Positions 9,397 to 18,865 of a stretch of 64,000 nucleotides of DNA are shown here, one piece after another. Each line of letters starts with the position of its first letter. Position 1 is the first letter of the stretch. The stretch comes from an uncultured Mollicutes bacterium. GTDB taxonomy: Bacteria; Bacillota_I; Bacilli_A; ML615J-28; CAG-313. The notes below the pieces were generated by a model. It had not been told where the DNA came from. It was given only the letters and a program-made list of their open reading frames with translations, and searched no databases. The position numbers were made by a program, and so were the translations under genes. The stretch is from contig UQAI01000001.1 in assembly GCA_900538885.1 (NCBI GenBank), forward strand, positions 26,156 through 90,155. The letters are read 5' to 3'.

Positions 9397-11293
9397 ACAC
9401 ATGGAAGCTATAGATACCCTTAAAAATGGAGAATATGAAGAAGCATATAAAAAATTCTCTAGAATATATGAGAATGATAAAAATGACTATTTGGCTTTAT
9501 TTTACCGAGCAGTAACAGCATTTACGCATTTTCCAAGTAAGATAGAACAAACTATTAATGACTTTGAAAGATTAATTGCGATTAATTCTCCTTTTAAATA
9601 TCAATCAATGGCATATTTAGTAATGATTTATTGCAATAATGAAGCAGAAAAAGCAATTAAGTATGCAGATGAAGCAATCAAGCACAATCCTGAATTATAT
9701 ATAGACTTAAATTTTGCACTATCAAGAGCATATTTTGAATATGGTGATGATGCATCATTACGTAAATCACTTGAGTATATTGATAAGTGTATCGAAAAAG
9801 ATGAAGGAGAAACTTCGGACTTTTACATCTGTAAAGTAGAAATTCTGATAACACTTGGTAAATTTGAACAAGCAGAAGAAATTCTTGATCTTGTTTATAC
9901 AAAATTTGGTGGTTCTCTTAATTACTATTATTTAACCGCAAAACTTAAGATTGCAATCTACAATAAAATAAATGATGCTAGTTTCCTTGATCAAGCTCTT
10001 TCTGATTTAGCGCTTGCTAACCAATATGAAGAAAATAATTGTAGCGTTGTTTTACTAAAGGTAGAAATTTATGCATTAAAAAAAGAAAAAGAAAAAGCTT
10101 TAAAAGAACTTGAAAAAGCAAAAGAATTTTTTGATGATGATTCTTACCTAGTTGAACAATTCAAAATATATGAAGAGTTAGGTGAAGATGACATCATAGT
10201 TAAAATAGCTTATGAGTATTTGAAAGAACATGAGTCATGGCGTATTTACTATTCACTAGGATTCTTTCTTGCGAAAACGGCAAAAAGTCTGATTGAAATA
10301 GAAGAATTAAAATCAGTATACTTAAAAGCATACAACTTAAACAAAGAAATATTTATTTTTGATGAAATCTATCGTCTTAATTTTATCTTATCATGTGATT
10401 ATGAAAATTTAGAATTACTAGAAGATTTAATAAAACTTCATCCTGAAGATGGTCGTTTGCGTTTTCTTTTAGGTGAAACTAAGCACCGCTTAAATTATAA
10501 TTATGATGATGTCTTAAATGAGTTTAATGCTTCATATGAACTTAAGTATTTAGATGAGTTTAAATACTTAACCTTGATAATGCCATTAACAATAGAACCT
10601 AAAAAAACAGCAAAAAAACTAAAAAAATACCAGAAAAAGGATTTCCATCCATCTGATATTTGGCTATTACGTAAACTTGGAATAATGTATCTATATGGTG
10701 AAGATGGCTTTAAGCAAATGCCTAATTTTGCTGAATCAATTCTTGAATACTGCAATAACATAGTTACTGAAGAAGCTTGCATGAAAACTGCCCTTGGTAG
10801 AGCACATGAACTTAATCACTCAAGTATGGCTGCCTTTAAATGTTATGAAGAAGCTTATCAGGCAGAACTTGCTGAAGCATTACCTGTTTGTAATTGTGCA
10901 AATGGTTATTTAGCTCATGCTTACATAAATGGTATTGGAACTAATGTTGATGAAGAAAAGGCTAAAAAATTAATACTTGAAGGAATATCTTTCCTAAAAG
11001 AAAAGTCTAGTAATATCGTAATATACCTTTATGCATATTTTGCCTTAAAAGGAGATAAACGATTTAGCTTAAGTACTGCACTTTCTTATTTAGAGACAAA
11101 ATATCCATTTTATCGTTATGAAATATCAAGAGCAATAATGATTAATATTATTCGTAAAAAACTTAGTTTATCAACTAAAAATAGTCAAGAATATATCAAA
11201 CAATGTTTAAAACAAGGCAATAAAACAGCAAAACTTTATTATAAAGAAAATAAAAATAAAGAGTTAATTTATCCATTATTTAATAACTACTAA
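9386..11293 (+). CDS. TPR/Sel1-like repeat protein of unknown function
   Basis: A 635-residue soluble protein built of helical repeats. The N-terminal half shows TPR periodicity (YEEAYKKFSRIYENDKNDYLALFYRA and later units); near residue 510 there is a Sel1-like unit (GYLAHAYINGIGTNVDEEKAKKLILEG). No catalytic motif, signal peptide or membrane segment is visible. AAAGGAG inside the smpB end serves as ribosome site, and the start overlaps smpB by 11 bases, so it belongs to the secG-rnr-smpB transcript. A scaffold or adaptor role is inferred from the repeats only. Its stop overlaps the end of the convergent gene by 4 bases. Confidence 0.85.
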   Translation: MLTKHMEAIDTLKNGEYEEAYKKFSRIYENDKNDYLALFYRAVTAFTHFPSKIEQTINDFERLIAINSPFKYQSMAYLVMIYCNNEAEKAIKYADEAIKHNPELYIDLNFALSRAYFEYGDDASLRKSLEYIDKCIEKDEGETSDFYICKVEILITLGKFEQAEEILDLVYTKFGGSLNYYYLTAKLKIAIYNKINDASFLDQALSDLALANQYEENNCSVVLLKVEIYALKKEKEKALKELEKAKEFFDDDSYLVEQFKIYEELGEDDIIVKIAYEYLKEHESWRIYYSLGFFLAKTAKSLIEIEELKSVYLKAYNLNKEIFIFDEIYRLNFILSCDYENLELLEDLIKLHPEDGRLRFLLGETKHRLNYNYDDVLNEFNASYELKYLDEFKYLTLIMPLTIEPKKTAKKLKKYQKKDFHPSDIWLLRKLGIMYLYGEDGFKQMPNFAESILEYCNNIVTEEACMKTALGRAHELNHSSMAAFKCYEEAYQAELAEALPVCNCANGYLAHAYINGIGTNVDEEKAKKLILEGISFLKEKSSNIVIYLYAYFALKGDKRFSLSTALSYLETKYPFYRYEISRAIMINIIRKKLSLSTKNSQEYIKQCLKQGNKTAKLYYKENKNKELIYPLFNNY

Positions 11294-11580
11294 AATCTTT
11301 GATTATTCTTTCGCATTAATTCATTAATCTGTTGTTGTAGATTGTTAATATCTTGATAAGTTGGTCGCTTAATTTGCCCACTACCCTGAGCGTTGAAGGT
11401 TAAAATTAATTGTCCAACTAGCTCAAGCCAATTTCCGAGTGAATTTTGTTGACTTATGGTTAGGTTACATGATAAAATATATCCGATGATCACACCTAGA
11501 GTCGCAAACTCAAAGGGGGTTAATGTCATTAGCCAATCCGCGAATGATCCGATATCTTGACAAGAATCTTGATAATTCAT
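11290..11580 (-). CDS. Small single-pass membrane protein, unknown function
   Basis: A 96-residue protein with one hydrophobic stretch (FATLGVIIGYILSCNL, about residues 24-40) and a hydrophilic C-terminal region ending in a short coiled-coil-like stretch (DINNLQQQINELMRKN). Upstream on its strand an AAGGGGGAAA ribosome site precedes the ATG by 4-5 bases and AT-rich promoter-like DNA follows. It converges tail-to-tail with the TPR gene. I do not recognise a family; the good ribosome site and lack of a competing frame support a real gene. Confidence 0.6.
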   Translation of the reverse strand: MNYQDSCQDIGSFADWLMTLTPFEFATLGVIIGYILSCNLTISQQNSLGNWLELVGQLILTFNAQGSGQIKRPTYQDINNLQQQINELMRKNNQRF

Positions 11581-11658
11581 ATGATTTCCCCCTTATATAA
11601 TAATACTAACTAAATATCAAAATAATTCATAAAACAAAAAGGTTTTAAAAGGTGTAGT

Positions 11659-12150
11659 ATGAAAGTATTAAAAAAACAATATAATAGTAAAATGTGCATT
11701 ATATGTGGAATGAACAATGAAGCAGGTCTTAAGGCTCCATTTTATGAAATGGAAAATAATACAGTCGTAACCATTGTGACTTTTCGTCAAATTCATCAAA
11801 GTTATCCCGAAAGAACCCATGGGGGAATGATTTCAACATTACTTGATGAAATAATTGGTCGTGCCATTTGGATTGAAGAACCAACTTCTTGGGGTGTAAC
11901 CATGGACATTCATGTTAAATTTAGAAAACCAGTTCCTCTAGATACACAAGTAATGGCATATGGTAAGATAACGAGAAATACTTCCAAATTCTTTACAGGA
12001 GTTGGAGCCATTATGACAATGGATGGTGAAATACTTGCAGAAGGAACCGCAAACTATATTAAGTTAAAAACAAATCAAATTGCAACTACAGACATTCACG
12101 ATGATGTAAATGTTTATGTTGAAGATAATGTTACCGAGATAAATATCTAG
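11659..12150 (+). CDS. PaaI-type hotdog-fold acyl-CoA thioesterase-like protein
   Basis: A 163-residue cytoplasmic protein. An N-terminal CxxC element (CIICGMNNEAGLKAPFYE) is typical of a PaaI-like subset. The hotdog signature HGGMISTLLDEIIGRAIW (about residues 53-70) holds the catalytic acid and the helix capping the CoA site, followed by strand VTMDIHVKFRKPVPLDTQV. These enzymes hydrolyse acyl-CoA thioesters; the substrate cannot be read from sequence. An AAAGGTG site precedes the ATG. It sits directly before tRNA-Leu at the edge of the conserved genome. Confidence 0.85.
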   Translation: MKVLKKQYNSKMCIICGMNNEAGLKAPFYEMENNTVVTIVTFRQIHQSYPERTHGGMISTLLDEIIGRAIWIEEPTSWGVTMDIHVKFRKPVPLDTQVMAYGKITRNTSKFFTGVGAIMTMDGEILAEGTANYIKLKTNQIATTDIHDDVNVYVEDNVTEINI

Positions 12151-12159
12151 GTAACTCTT

Positions 12160-12245
12160 GCAGCAATGGCGGAATGGTAGACGCGCTACTTTGAGGGGGT
12201 AGTATACGAACGTATGTGTGAGTTCAAATCTCATTTGCTGCACCA
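12160..12245 (+). tRNA. tRNA-Leu (anticodon GAG), CCA encoded
   Basis: The acceptor stem GCAGCAA (12160-12166) pairs with TTGCTGC (12235-12241), followed by discriminator A and an encoded CCA (12243-12245). The anticodon loop TTGAGGG (12191-12197) gives anticodon GAG at 12193-12195, closed by stem CTACT/GGTAG. The long variable arm (about 12203-12218) is the type II structure expected for leucine, and the T loop is TTCAAAT. It is the last core gene before the accessory region, a common integration neighbourhood. Confidence 0.95.
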
Positions 12246-12257
12246 TATTAGTAGAAT

Positions 12258-12289
12258 AGGTTTGATACAATGTTATCAAGCCTTTTTTT
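12258..12289 (+). terminator. Intrinsic terminator after tRNA-Leu
   Basis: GGTTTGATA (12259-12267) pairs, with one G-U, with TATCAAGCC (12274-12282), followed by T7. A near-copy of both arms lies at 62414-62436 on the far side of the accessory region. Confidence 0.75.
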
Positions 12290-12306
12290 GTAGTTAGAAT
12301 AGGTGC

Positions 12307-12343
12307 GAACTCAGAAAATAAGGTTATTCTGGGTTCTTTTTTC
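12307..12343 (+). terminator. Second intrinsic terminator downstream of tRNA-Leu
   Basis: GAACTCAGAA and TTCTGGGTTC form a long stem with one G-U pair and a small bulge, extended by TAA/TTA, ending in a T6 run. It insulates the core transcript from the defence island. The rest of 12344-12492 holds no gene, only the iterated repeats described separately. Confidence 0.65.
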
Positions 12344-12394
12344 ATTTATATATAGATAGTTATTATAAGGGTATTTAGAAGCTCATAGTCATAC

Positions 12395-12467
12395 TTACAC
12401 GATTACATCAAAGGGTGCTAAAAATTTTACACGATTTGAAGTAGGGGTGCTAACGGTTTACACGATT
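12395..12467 (+). repeat. Three iterated TTACACGATT boxes, left edge of the accessory region
   Basis: TTACACGATT occurs at 12395-12404, 12427-12436 and 12458-12467, a 31-32 bp period. The second and third are preceded by GGGTGCTAA. The same unit occurs in direct orientation at 62299-62376 and inverted at 22366-22387. The arrangement resembles the multiple terminal repeats of IS21-family elements, but no transposase gene is present here. Confidence 0.7.
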
Positions 12468-12492
12468 TGCTACAGAGCATACTTCGTATCAA

Positions 12493-12521
12493 TAGACAAA
12501 ATGAGAAAAAAGTGTTATAAT
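12493..12521 (+). promoter_or_regulatory. Promoter of the HTH-hsdRMS operon
   Basis: TAGACA (12493-12498), a 17-bp spacer and TATAAT (12516-12521) with the extended TG at 12513. It drives the HTH gene 36 bases downstream. Confidence 0.7.
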
Positions 12522-12556
12522 TATTGCATAATTTATTCGTTTTCGGAGGGCATAAT

Positions 12557-12748
12557 ATGGATTACGCATCTGCTATAAAGAAATTAAGAAATAAAATGAT
12601 TCTTACACAGACTGAATTTGCAAAAGAACTCGGTGTTTCTTTTGGAGCTGTTAATAGATGGGAGTCAGGGAAATTTAAACCTACCACTAAAACGAAAAGA
12701 AAAATAGCTGAACTATTTAAGAAATACAATATAGAAGTGGAGGATTAA
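12557..12748 (+). CDS. XRE-family HTH regulator leading the type I R-M operon
   Basis: A 63-residue single-domain DNA-binding protein. The helix-turn-helix reads LTQTEFAKELGVSFGAVNRWESGKFKP, the Cro/C1 pattern. CGGAGGG lies 6-7 bases before the ATG at 12557; a longer frame from 12524 lacks a ribosome site and overlaps the transcription start region. It ends 3 bases before hsdR. By analogy with restriction controller proteins it probably times expression of the hsd genes; that role is inferred. Confidence 0.85.
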   Translation: MDYASAIKKLRNKMILTQTEFAKELGVSFGAVNRWESGKFKPTTKTKRKIAELFKKYNIEVED

Positions 12749-12751
12749 TTT

Positions 12752-15700
12752 ATGGCAAGTGGTTTTAATGAAGCAACTAGAGTTCAAATGCCTGCTCTAG
12801 TTCATTTACAAAGATTAGGCTATACATACGTCGGAAAAATAACCGAAGATCAAGCTGGTGTTGTTTATGATCCTGACACCAATATTTTAATCAAAGTCTT
12901 TAAAGAACAATTTTGTAAGTTGAATCCTGGTCATGAAGGTGAAGCAGAACAAGTACTGAAAGATATTAGAATAGAATTGGATAATGATGATCTAGGTCGT
13001 TCATTCTTTAAAAGAATGCAAATGGTATCACCAGTAAAAATCATAGATTTTGATAATATTCAAAATAACGTATTCCACTATACTGCTGAATTTACATGCA
13101 AAAGAGATCAAGATGAATTTAGACCTGATATTACATTATTTGTTAATGGATTACCTTTATGTTTTATAGAAGTTAAAAAGCCAAACAATAAAGGTGGATT
13201 GATCGCTGAAAGTAATAGAATGAACAATCAGAGATTTCCAAATAAGAAATTTAGAAGATTCATTAACATTACCCAACTTATGATTTTCTCGAATAATATG
13301 GAATATGATACTCTTGGAGGAATTGTACCAGTTCAAGGTGCTTTTTATTGTACTGCTTCAAGAAATAAGTCTTTTTTCAGTTGCTTTAGAGAAGAGAATC
13401 CTGGCAATGCCTCAGTTGCGCCATACAATAAAAATTATCCTTATGAAGAGATTGATGCTGTTGTAGAAAAGAAGATTTTATCTGATTTCAATTGCCAAGT
13501 AATTCATACATCTCCAGAATATCAAACAAACCTAAATATCAATACACCTACAAATAGAATTTTAACTTCTATGTGCAGTAAAGAACGTCTTATGTTCTTG
13601 CTAAAATATGGAATCGCATATGTTAAAAGTGAACGTGAAGTTGATGGTAAAATTGAGAGTACAGACCAAAAACATATTATGCGTTATCAACAGATGTTTG
13701 CTGCTTTGGCCATTAGAGAAAAATTAGATAAAGGATTGACAAGCGGTGTTGTTTGGCATACTCAAGGTAGTGGAAAAACCGCACTATCTTATCATCTTAA
13801 CCATGTATTAACTGATTACTTTGCAAAGCAAAATAAAGTAGCAAAATTTTATTTTATCGTTGATAGACTTGATTTATTAGAACAAGCTTCTCAGGAATTT
13901 GAAGCCAGAGGATTGGTTGTAAAAACTGCGAACAGTAGATCAGAATTGATGGCGCAATTTAGAACTAACCAGTCTTTAGAGGGTAATAGTGGTGCCAATG
14001 AAGTAACTGTTGTTAATATCCAAAGGTTCGAAGAAGATAAAGAGAAAGTTACACTTCCTGATTATGCTACGAATTTACAAAGAATTTTTATAATTGACGA
14101 AGCTCACAGAGGATATAAGCCAGAGGGTAGTTTTTTAGCTAATCTATTCGATGCTGATCCTAATTCTGTCAAAATCGCATTAACAGGTACACCTTTATTG
14201 AAGGAAGAACGTTCATCTTGGAAAGTATTCGGTACATATTACCATACATATTACTATGATAAATCGATTCAAGATGGATATACATTAAAGGTATTAAGAG
14301 AGCCTGTTGAAACATCATATAAAGAAAAATTATCTGAAATATATGAAAAATTAGAAACACTAGTTCAAAAGAAGGATGTCCAAAGAACACAAATAATTGA
14401 GCATGATGTTTATGTTAAAGAACTTTTGAGATATATCATTTCAGATTTAAAACAGTTTAGACAAATCCAAGGTGACGATACTCTTGGAGGCATGATCATT
14501 TGTGAAACAAGTGAGCAAGCAAGAAAATTATTCGCTTTCTTTGATAGCATTCAAAAAGAACTAAATGAGAATGCGTCGTTAAAGAGTTATTTTAAGGCTG
14601 GATTAATATTGCATGACAGCGATGATAAAGAAACTAGAAAAAAGACTGTTACAAATTTCAAGAAGAACATGACAATCGATATTTTAATCGTATTTAATAT
14701 GCTATTAACAGGCTTTGATGCTCCAAGACTTAAGAGATTATATTTTGGCAGAAAATTAAAAGATCACAATTTATTACAAGCTATTACGCGTGTGAATAGA
14801 CCATATAAAGAAAATAGATATGGTTATGTAGTTGATTTTGCTGATATTAAGAAAAATTTCGATGAGACTAACGAAGCTTATATGAAGGAATTAAACCGAT
14901 TCAATGATCCTGGCGAAGTTGGCGAAGGAAACGAGACTGACACATTCAAACAAGTTATAGAAGATAAAGACGCATTGATTCAACAGATGCAAGAGGTAAA
15001 GCAAATTTTATTTGCTTATACAACGGATAATGCAGAGGAGTTTAGTTCTGAAATCTCTACGATTGAGGATAAAGAAGAACTTTTGAAATTGAAAAAAGCA
15101 CTGGTATCAGCTAGAGATTGTTGCAACATTGTAAGAACATTTGGTGATGATGAATTAAAAGCTAAATTTGCAGCAATGGAGATTACTAAACTTCCTTCAT
15201 TAATATCAGAAGTGCAACATCACATTGACAGCATAAATCAAAAAGAAGCATTAGCTGAAAGTGACTCAACAAAGCAATTAATTAATGAAGCAATGCAAGA
15301 TATTACTTTCAAGTTTCAAATGTTGACAGAAGAAGAAATGAAAATTATTTCAGGAGGCCAGGAGTTAGAAGATAAGTGGAAGAAGACAATTCGTTCATTT
15401 ACTGAAAACGAGGACCAAGAAGATCCAGAATACATTACTTTACGTCAAGCATTTATTGAAAGATTCAAAGAACATGGTTTTGTTGTTGAAAGTGTAAGCC
15501 AATTTGAAAATTATACAAAGGAGCTAGATGAAATATTAAAGAAGCTAGCTGAATTGCAAAAGAAGAATAGTGCACTGTTGAAAAAGTACAATGGTGATGC
15601 TAAGTATGCGCGTGTCCATAAGAGAATTAAAGAAGAAAACGAAAGCAGAAAAGCTAAAGGTGAGAAGCCACTAATTTCTGAATATGATGTCGATATTATG

Positions 15701-15919
15701 AATGCGCTAAAAATTATTAAAGATGAGATAGACCAAAAAGTTTACGATAGGCATGATATCTTGAGAAAAGATGTTTACTTTGAGCAAACAGTTATGGTAC
15801 ATATCAATAATGGTATTGATAGATTAGGCTTTGAAAATACTAGGGAAGATAGATTGTTTATTCAATCAAGACTAAGCACCCAGTATTTAAATCAATACCA
15901 TAATACATATGCAGCATAA
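12752..15919 (+). CDS. hsdR: Type I restriction enzyme, R (motor and nuclease) subunit
   Basis: A 1055-residue protein of normal HsdR length. The N-terminal nuclease domain has the PD-(D/E)xK core (PDITLFVNG, then CFIEVKK near residue 140). The SF2 translocase follows with Walker A TQGSGKT (about 341-347), DEAH in FIIDEAHRG near 449, LTGTPL motif III and the QAITRVNRPYK motif VI region. The C-terminal third is a helical domain that docks on HsdM. It hydrolyses ATP, translocates DNA from unmethylated sites and cuts at a distance. GGAGG overlaps the end of the HTH gene. No lesion seen. Confidence 0.96.
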   Translation: MASGFNEATRVQMPALVHLQRLGYTYVGKITEDQAGVVYDPDTNILIKVFKEQFCKLNPGHEGEAEQVLKDIRIELDNDDLGRSFFKRMQMVSPVKIIDFDNIQNNVFHYTAEFTCKRDQDEFRPDITLFVNGLPLCFIEVKKPNNKGGLIAESNRMNNQRFPNKKFRRFINITQLMIFSNNMEYDTLGGIVPVQGAFYCTASRNKSFFSCFREENPGNASVAPYNKNYPYEEIDAVVEKKILSDFNCQVIHTSPEYQTNLNINTPTNRILTSMCSKERLMFLLKYGIAYVKSEREVDGKIESTDQKHIMRYQQMFAALAIREKLDKGLTSGVVWHTQGSGKTALSYHLNHVLTDYFAKQNKVAKFYFIVDRLDLLEQASQEFEARGLVVKTANSRSELMAQFRTNQSLEGNSGANEVTVVNIQRFEEDKEKVTLPDYATNLQRIFIIDEAHRGYKPEGSFLANLFDADPNSVKIALTGTPLLKEERSSWKVFGTYYHTYYYDKSIQDGYTLKVLREPVETSYKEKLSEIYEKLETLVQKKDVQRTQIIEHDVYVKELLRYIISDLKQFRQIQGDDTLGGMIICETSEQARKLFAFFDSIQKELNENASLKSYFKAGLILHDSDDKETRKKTVTNFKKNMTIDILIVFNMLLTGFDAPRLKRLYFGRKLKDHNLLQAITRVNRPYKENRYGYVVDFADIKKNFDETNEAYMKELNRFNDPGEVGEGNETDTFKQVIEDKDALIQQMQEVKQILFAYTTDNAEEFSSEISTIEDKEELLKLKKALVSARDCCNIVRTFGDDELKAKFAAMEITKLPSLISEVQHHIDSINQKEALAESDSTKQLINEAMQDITFKFQMLTEEEMKIISGGQELEDKWKKTIRSFTENEDQEDPEYITLRQAFIERFKEHGFVVESVSQFENYTKELDEILKKLAELQKKNSALLKKYNGDAKYARVHKRIKEENESRKAKGEKPLISEYDVDIMNALKIIKDEIDQKVYDRHDILRKDVYFEQTVMVHINNGIDRLGFENTREDRLFIQSRLSTQYLNQYHNTYAA

Positions 15920-15931
15920 GGAGAGAAATAT

Positions 15932-17554
15932 ATGAATATTAAACAAAAAACAATTGACTTAATTGATGCATTGAAAGCCACTTGTCAAACATACGGAATG
16001 GGTAATGATGGAAATGAATATAAAATTATTACACAAGTATTTTTGTATAAGTTTTTAAATGATAAATTTGGACATGAGATTAAAGAAAAGTCAGTAAAAA
16101 TTGCTAAAGCAGCTAAATGGGAAGAAGAATATGAAAGCATGAGTAATGAAGAAAGGTTGGATTTATTTGATAAGCTTTCTCCTGATATTCCTCGATTATA
16201 TCCTGAACACCTTATATCGTTTTTATGGAATCAACAAAGTAAAGGTGAATTTGACTTAATTTTCGATAGCACAATGATAGATATAGCTGAGAAGAACATT
16301 GATATCTTCTCGACTATGACAGATGAAAAAACTAGAATTCCTTTATTTGAAAAATTAACCGTATTTGTTACTGATGAAGCTAAAAGAGCGCCATTTGCAC
16401 GTGCTTTAGTTGATAAATTAGCAAACTTCTCTTTTGAAGAGGCGTTTTCAGAACACTATGACTTTTTTGCAACAATTTTTGAATATTTGATTAAGGATTA
16501 CAATACAGCAGGCGGTGGAAAGTATGCTGAATATTATACTCCACACTCAATTGCTACAATTATGGCTAGACTATTAGTTGGAGAAACTGATAATTTGCAT
16601 GACATAGAAGTATATGATCCATCTGCTGGCACAGGAACATTATTGATGGCTCTTGCACATAAAGTTGGTGAAGATAAGTGCACCATTTATTCTCAAGACA
16701 TTTCACAAAGAAGTAATAAGATGTTGAAATTAAATTTAATATTAAATAATTTAGTTTCATCACTTGATCATGCTATTCAAGGTGATACTTTGGTTTCACC
16801 ATTTCATAAAAATGATGATGGCACTGAGTTAAAACAATTTGACTTTGTTGTTTCTAATCCACCATTCAATATGGATTTTTCTGACACCAGAGATATAATC
16901 GCAGCAAAGACAACTAGATTCTGGGCAGGCGTTCCAAATATTCCAAAGAAAAAACTTGATGGTATGCCAATATATACATGTTTTATACAACATGTTGTTA
17001 ATTCTTTAAAGAAAACTGGAAAGGCAGCTATCGTTGTACCTACGGGTTTTTTATCATCTAAAAGTGGTGTTGAAGGTACCGTTTTATCAAAATTAGTGGA
17101 AGAGAAGATAGTATATGGATGTATAAGCATGCCTTCAAACGTTTTTGCTAACACCGGAACTAATGTGTCAGTTTTATTTTTAGATGGTTCTAAATCAAGT
17201 ACAGATGTTATGCTTATAGATGCTTCAAAATTAGGTGAAGAATATAAGGAAGGAAAGAATCAAAAGAGAAGATTAAGAGATTTTGAAATTAATCAGATAG
17301 TTGATTCATTTATTAATAAAGTATCAAATGACGGCTTTTCTATTAACGTTAGTTTGGATAAGGTAAAAGAAAAGAAAAATTCATTATCAGCTGGAATGTA
17401 TTTTAAAGTCAAAACTGATAATCCAACTATATCTACCTCAAAATATAATGAAATCGTCTGTGATTATATTACAGCATTGGATGAATACAAGCTAAATGCA
17501 GATAATTTTGTTGAGTGGGCGAAAGATAGTTTATTAAAGAAGAATGATAAATAG
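15932..17554 (+). CDS. hsdM: Type I restriction-modification system, M (adenine methyltransferase) subunit
   Basis: A 540-residue N6-adenine methyltransferase. The N-terminal HsdM_N helical domain is followed by AEYYTPHSIATIMARLL, the SAM-binding motif I DPSAGTGTLL near residue 229 and catalytic motif IV NPPF at 309-312. It modifies host target sites with HsdS and forms the M2S core to which HsdR binds. It starts 13 bases after hsdR with AAGGAGAG as ribosome site and is followed 12 bases later by hsdS, so the genes are co-transcribed. Confidence 0.96.
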   Translation: MNIKQKTIDLIDALKATCQTYGMGNDGNEYKIITQVFLYKFLNDKFGHEIKEKSVKIAKAAKWEEEYESMSNEERLDLFDKLSPDIPRLYPEHLISFLWNQQSKGEFDLIFDSTMIDIAEKNIDIFSTMTDEKTRIPLFEKLTVFVTDEAKRAPFARALVDKLANFSFEEAFSEHYDFFATIFEYLIKDYNTAGGGKYAEYYTPHSIATIMARLLVGETDNLHDIEVYDPSAGTGTLLMALAHKVGEDKCTIYSQDISQRSNKMLKLNLILNNLVSSLDHAIQGDTLVSPFHKNDDGTELKQFDFVVSNPPFNMDFSDTRDIIAAKTTRFWAGVPNIPKKKLDGMPIYTCFIQHVVNSLKKTGKAAIVVPTGFLSSKSGVEGTVLSKLVEEKIVYGCISMPSNVFANTGTNVSVLFLDGSKSSTDVMLIDASKLGEEYKEGKNQKRRLRDFEINQIVDSFINKVSNDGFSINVSLDKVKEKKNSLSAGMYFKVKTDNPTISTSKYNEIVCDYITALDEYKLNADNFVEWAKDSLLKKNDK

Positions 17555-17565
17555 GAGCTGTAAAT

Positions 17566-18822
17566 ATGAAACTAAGAAATATATGTAAAATAGTTACAGA
17601 CTCAATTAATCCAAAAAAACAAAAAAATAAGCTTTTCGAGCTATATAGTTTGCCCGCTTTCGATGATTTCAAAAGGCCTGAAAATGTATATGGCTCAGAT
17701 ATCGAGAGCAATAAGTATTTGGTTCCAGAAAAAACAATATTGTTTAATAAATTAAATGTTAGATTCAAACGTATATGGAGGATCACCAACAATAACCAGG
17801 ATAATAAAATATGCTCAACTGAGTTTCTACCAATAATTGTTGATGAAAAAATAGCCGATTTTGATTATGTTTATTTTTTATTGATGTCAGATCAAGTCAC
17901 AGAATACTTATGTGCACCAACAACTAATACTTCTGGAAGTCATAAGAGAATAGATCCAGATTTTCTACTTGATATGGAAATATCCTTGCCTGAATTAGAC
18001 GAGCAAGTTCGCGTTGCAAGAAAACTAAAAACGCTAGATGATGAGGTTCAGTGTTGTTTTGATTTTGAAACTAAATCATTTAAATTTTTAAAAGATACAT
18101 ATGATTACTGGTTTGTTTCTTATAACTTTCCTAACAATAATGGTGATGCATATAGTGAAAATGGTGGAACATTTGTAGAGGACAAAGAAACAGGTATTAA
18201 TTATCCAACAAAATGGAGTTTTAATAAGATCGGACAGTATTTTAATGTTGTGAGAGGTGTAAGTTATAAGCCTGAAGATACTTCGGAAATAGAAACCGAT
18301 ATTCATATGCCGTTATTAAGATCAAATAATATTTACGACGAGAGATTAATACATGAAGATATAGTGTTTGTTGATAAAAAAAGGGTAAGTGAAGAACAAA
18401 TATTACATGCAAATGATGTGTTTATTTGTATGTCTAATGGCAGTAAAAATTTAATTGGTAAAAATACAATTATTCCATATGATACAGAATATGCCTTTGG
18501 AGCTTTTTGTGCTAAAATTAAGAATATAGATTGCGATTATTTAGGCTTTATAAACTTATTCTTTAAGAGTAATTATTATAAAGCTTATATCGCACAAATA
18601 TGTGCAAACACTAGTATAAATAATATCGGAAATGAAATGTTAACTGACTTAAAATATCCATTACCTCCGCTAAATATCGCTAAAAAGTTTAATGAAATAT
18701 ATTTAAAAGTAATGTCTGAAGTCGGGAATGCGCATAAATTTATGTTATCGACAAGAACATTATTAGAAAAACATATATTTATGGACATGAATGGAGTACT
18801 CATAAATAGTTCAGAAGATTAA
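17566..18822 (+). CDS. hsdS: Type I restriction-modification system, S (specificity) subunit
   Basis: A 418-residue protein with two target-recognition domains. The first half-site domain ends in the conserved helix LDEQVRVARKLKTLDDEVQCCF (about residues 144-166); the second starts near residue 222 (WSFNKIGQYFNVVRGVSYKPED) and ends with YPLPPLNIAKKFNEIYLKV. Each domain reads one half of a bipartite sequence. TAGGAGCTG precedes the ATG. The target sequence cannot be deduced. No second hsdS or inverted repeats for phase shuffling were seen. Confidence 0.93.
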   Translation: MKLRNICKIVTDSINPKKQKNKLFELYSLPAFDDFKRPENVYGSDIESNKYLVPEKTILFNKLNVRFKRIWRITNNNQDNKICSTEFLPIIVDEKIADFDYVYFLLMSDQVTEYLCAPTTNTSGSHKRIDPDFLLDMEISLPELDEQVRVARKLKTLDDEVQCCFDFETKSFKFLKDTYDYWFVSYNFPNNNGDAYSENGGTFVEDKETGINYPTKWSFNKIGQYFNVVRGVSYKPEDTSEIETDIHMPLLRSNNIYDERLIHEDIVFVDKKRVSEEQILHANDVFICMSNGSKNLIGKNTIIPYDTEYAFGAFCAKIKNIDCDYLGFINLFFKSNYYKAYIAQICANTSINNIGNEMLTDLKYPLPPLNIAKKFNEIYLKVMSEVGNAHKFMLSTRTLLEKHIFMDMNGVLINSSED

Positions 18823-18865
18823 AAAAGCGACTTAGCTCAATTACGAGTTAAGTCGCTATTTTTTA
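18821..18865. terminator. Bidirectional terminator between hsdS and the ABC-3C-like operon
   Basis: AGCGACTTAGCTC (18826-18838) pairs with GAGTTAAGTCGCT (18845-18857) with one G-U around a 6-base loop. It is flanked by A6 on the left and T6 on the right, so it can end transcripts from both sides. The minus-strand HTH gene ends against it. Confidence 0.85.

Noticed and set aside
9397..12159. A tmRNA (ssrA) gene expected after smpB
   Set aside because: No tmRNA acceptor ends or tag reading frame were recognised; the space is filled by protein genes.
12064..12345. A 93-codon minus-strand frame across tRNA-Leu
   Set aside because: It reads through the tRNA and two terminators on the opposite strand and has no start signals.
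12395..12467. Evenly spaced repeats that could suggest a CRISPR array
   Set aside because: The period of 31-32 bp leaves no room for unique spacers (the bases between boxes are themselves repeated), there are only three boxes, and no cas genes are near.
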